64,000 bases of DNA, taken from the NCBI GenBank assembly GCA_017405525.1, contig JAFRAH010000006.1, positions 62,001 through 126,000 on the forward strand. Reading direction: 5' to 3'. Under the pieces are notes generated by a model. The model made no database searches. It was not told the origin of the DNA and worked only from the letters and a program-made list of their open reading frames with translations. Positions 62,543 through 64,000 of this stretch are shown one piece after another. A program made the position numbers and the translations under genes. Source of the DNA: Synergistaceae bacterium. GTDB taxonomy: Bacteria > Synergistota > Synergistia > Synergistales > Aminobacteriaceae. Position 1 is the stretch's first letter. Every line of letters begins with the position of its first letter.

Positions 62543-63079
62543 TTACTCCTCTATTATGATGGTCTTTATGACTACGTCCTTTATGGGTTTGTCCTGCCTG
62601 TTGGTCTCAGTGTGGCCTATTGCCTCGACGATGTCCATTCCCTCGATGACATGGCCGAATATTGCGTGATGTCCGTCAAGCCACGGTGTAGGCACTAGGG
62701 TGATGAAGAACTGTGAGCCTCCAGTGTTCGGGCCAGCGTTCGCCATTGAGAGGATGCCGGGAGCGTCATGCCTGAGACCTTCGCCGAACTCGTCAGGGAT
62801 AACGTAGCCGGGGCCTCCGCGTCCTGTACCTGTTGGGTCGCCGCCCTGTATCATGAAGTTGTCGATTACCCTGTGGAAGATTACGCCGTCATAGAAATTC
62901 TTTGCGGCAAGGTCAGTGAAGTTCTTGACGGTGTTAGGGGCAAGGTCGGAATAGAGCTCAATCCTGAAATCACCCATTGAGGTCTCGAACTTTGCGACGG
63001 GTCTTTTTGCGGGCTCGTCAGCGAATGCCGGGGAACATACGAAAGCGAGTGCGAGGACTTCACATATGAACTTGTACAT
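62543..63079 (-). CDS. Secreted cyclophilin-type peptidyl-prolyl isomerase
   Basis: The 178-residue protein begins at ATG 63079 (AAGGAGG in good position) with signal peptide YKFICEVLALAFVCSPAFA, followed by the cyclophilin fold: FETSMGDFRIELY, VIFHRVIDNFMIQGGDPTGTGRGGPGY, GILSMANAGPNTGGSQFFITLVPTPWLDG and HAIFGHVIEGMDIVEAIG. The catalytic Arg lies in FHRVI. It probably folds proteins outside the cytoplasmic membrane. It is the first gene of the ten-gene minus-strand run. Confidence 0.93.
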   Translation of the reverse strand: MYKFICEVLALAFVCSPAFADEPAKRPVAKFETSMGDFRIELYSDLAPNTVKNFTDLAAKNFYDGVIFHRVIDNFMIQGGDPTGTGRGGPGYVIPDEFGEGLRHDAPGILSMANAGPNTGGSQFFITLVPTPWLDGHHAIFGHVIEGMDIVEAIGHTETNRQDKPIKDVVIKTIIIEE

Positions 63080-63159
63080 GGTGAAATATTTTCCTCCTTC
63101 AAATCTGGAATGCCTGATTATAATATCACTATTCACAATCTCAAAAAGGACAATGAGCA

Positions 63160-63930
63160 ATGAATCTCTTTCTGCCTGAAATGACAGCCTCAAGGTATAA
63201 GAGCAACTCCCAGATAGTGAGGGTACTTAGTGAGGCATGGATGAAGAACGAGATGTACTGCCCTTCCTGCGGGAATGAAAGCCTGGTGAAGCTCCCGAAC
63301 AACTCAAGGCTTGCGGATTTCCAGTGTGAGGCCTGCGGTGAAATATACGAGCTCAAGAGCAAGGGAAGCCCAATCGGGAAGAGCATACTTGACGGGGCAT
63401 ATTACGCCGCGCTTGAACGGATAATGAGCAGCACTAACCCTAACCTTTTCGTGATGCGTTACAGTGCCGGACGTGTCGAGGCTCTGACGGTGATACCCAA
63501 GCACTTCTTTACGCCCGGTGTCCTGAAGATTCGGCCTGCACTTTCTCCCACTGCAAGGCGTGCGGGGTATGTAGGCTCGTGGATAATGTATGACGAGATA
63601 CCTGACGGCGGGAAAATCCCGGTAATCGAGGCACATACTGAACGGGACAAAGGCAGGGTGATTGAGGATTATGCGCGGGCTGTGAGGCTGAAGATTGGGA
63701 ACATAGACCTGCGGGGCTGGCTTATGGACATTCTGAGATGCACTGATAAGATCGCTGACGAAATATTTTCACTGGATGACATTTACGCCTTTGCTGGTGA
63801 GCTCAGAGAGAAGCACCCTGACAACCACAACGTAAGGGCAAAAATCCGTCAGCAGATGCAGTTTCTCAGGGACAAGGGATTTATTGAGTTTCTTGGCGGA
63901 GGAAGGTACAGGAAAATCGCAAGGAGGTAA
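63160..63930 (+). CDS. dpnI: DpnI-like type IIM restriction endonuclease (predicted to cut methylated GATC)
   Basis: The 256-residue protein is colinear with DpnI. It shows YKSNSQIVRVLSEAWM, zinc cysteines C34, C37, C56 and C59, and the PD-(D/E)xK set D53, E64 and K66 in ADFQCEACGEIYELKSK. It continues with LSPTARRAGYVGSWI and a C-terminal winged helix KIRQQMQFLRDKGFIEFL, the m6A-reading domain of DpnI. It would cleave Gm6ATC in incoming DNA. AAGGACAATGAGCA precedes the ATG. No methyltransferase is beside it, as expected. It is followed by a DpnD/PcfM-like gene start. Confidence 0.93.
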   Translation: MNLFLPEMTASRYKSNSQIVRVLSEAWMKNEMYCPSCGNESLVKLPNNSRLADFQCEACGEIYELKSKGSPIGKSILDGAYYAALERIMSSTNPNLFVMRYSAGRVEALTVIPKHFFTPGVLKIRPALSPTARRAGYVGSWIMYDEIPDGGKIPVIEAHTERDKGRVIEDYARAVRLKIGNIDLRGWLMDILRCTDKIADEIFSLDDIYAFAGELREKHPDNHNVRAKIRQQMQFLRDKGFIEFLGGGRYRKIARR

Positions 63931-63934
63931 TGAC

Positions 63935-64000
63935 ATGCCAAAGTTTAGAGTTCTCATAACAGAAATATTGACAAAAATTGTTACTGTTGAGGCCAAAGAC
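63935..64000 (+). CDS. Start of a DpnD/PcfM-like protein (partial, cut by window edge)
   Basis: ATG 63935 with AAGGAGG overlapping the dpnI-like stop encodes PKFRVLITEILTKIVTVEAKD, which matches the opening beta-strands of DpnD/PcfM proteins (K-F-x-V-x-I-T-E-x-L-x-x-x-V-x-V-E-A). DpnD is encoded with DpnI or DpnC in pneumococcal Dpn systems and its role is unclear. Only 22 codons are visible. Confidence 0.65.
   Translation, partial: MPKFRVLITEILTKIVTVEAKD

Noticed and set aside
63080-63159. Possible methyltransferase or antitoxin gene between the cyclophilin and DpnI-like genes
   Set aside because: The 80-base gap is AT-rich promoter and leader sequence with no coding potential on either strand.

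Overview
This looks like a chromosomal segment of an anaerobic, amino-acid- and organic-acid-fermenting, probably diderm gut bacterium. The phylum Synergistota is my best guess, as inference only. Pointers are a flavodiiron protein, a CyuA-type cysteine desulfidase with a DAACS carrier, a class II fructose-bisphosphatase, a CstA-type carrier, a MatC/PrpF organic-acid locus, a Wzz-like chain-length protein and type IV pili. No rRNA, insertion sequence, integrase or CRISPR array was found.

Layout. 1-2157: secreted subtilisin-like protease running off the left edge, with two in-frame amber codons. 2293-5774: MatC-like carrier and PrpF-like isomerase divergent from a LysR regulator. 5826-6480: toxin-antitoxin-like PIN pair. 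6477-7436: Gfo/Idh/MocA dehydrogenase. 7542-14533: small zinc-finger-tailed protein, secA, an unrecognised secreted protein, argS, ftsL/divIC-like gene. 14637-18497: a decayed cluster (acetyltransferase, aldo/keto reductase and two hydrolase remnants around one intact aldo/keto reductase) beside an intact LysR gene. 19512-22109: DAACS carrier and cysteine desulfidase. 22115-23308: amber-interrupted secreted repeat protein. 23458-25554: iscR-iscS-iscU. 25616-30408: GT92-like glycosyltransferase, CopZ, CstA, Asp/Glu racemase, Wzz-like protein. 30463-37833: ComM/YifB, DedA, GlpX, PBP1A, C39-like protein, Sel1 repeats. 37936-41826: rpmG, tRNA-Trp, secE, nusG, rplK, rplA, L10 leader, rplJ, rplL and a coiled-coil membrane protein. 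41923-45070: zinc-ribbon, SPFH and small membrane proteins, one with an in-frame amber. 45093-51815: type IV pilus operon (PilB, PilT, PilC, four prepilin-like proteins). 51841-54317: EpsG-like membrane protein divergent from hisS. 54385-63079: ten tightly packed minus-strand housekeeping genes. 63160-64000: a DpnI homologue and the start of a DpnD/PcfM-like gene.

The most interesting signal is spread over the window. Every premature stop inside an otherwise readable gene is TAG; none is TAA or TGA. Five of the six can be produced by one C-to-T transition at the inner cytosine of a CCWGG (Dcm-type) site, which is the classical amber hotspot of 5-methylcytosine deamination. In the protease, one amber sits exactly where the two sister repeats carry Trp in a T-W-S-I motif. 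I infer a CCWGG cytosine methyltransferase with poor T:G repair that is driving gene loss, possibly made tolerable by amber suppression. TAG is also the normal stop of many core genes here (nusG, rplK, rplA, hisS, iscU and others), so wholesale reassignment is unlikely.

The second notable item is the DpnI homologue. Its D53, E64 and K66 catalytic set and its four zinc cysteines line up with DpnI as I remember it, which implies that the host's own GATC sites are not adenine-methylated.
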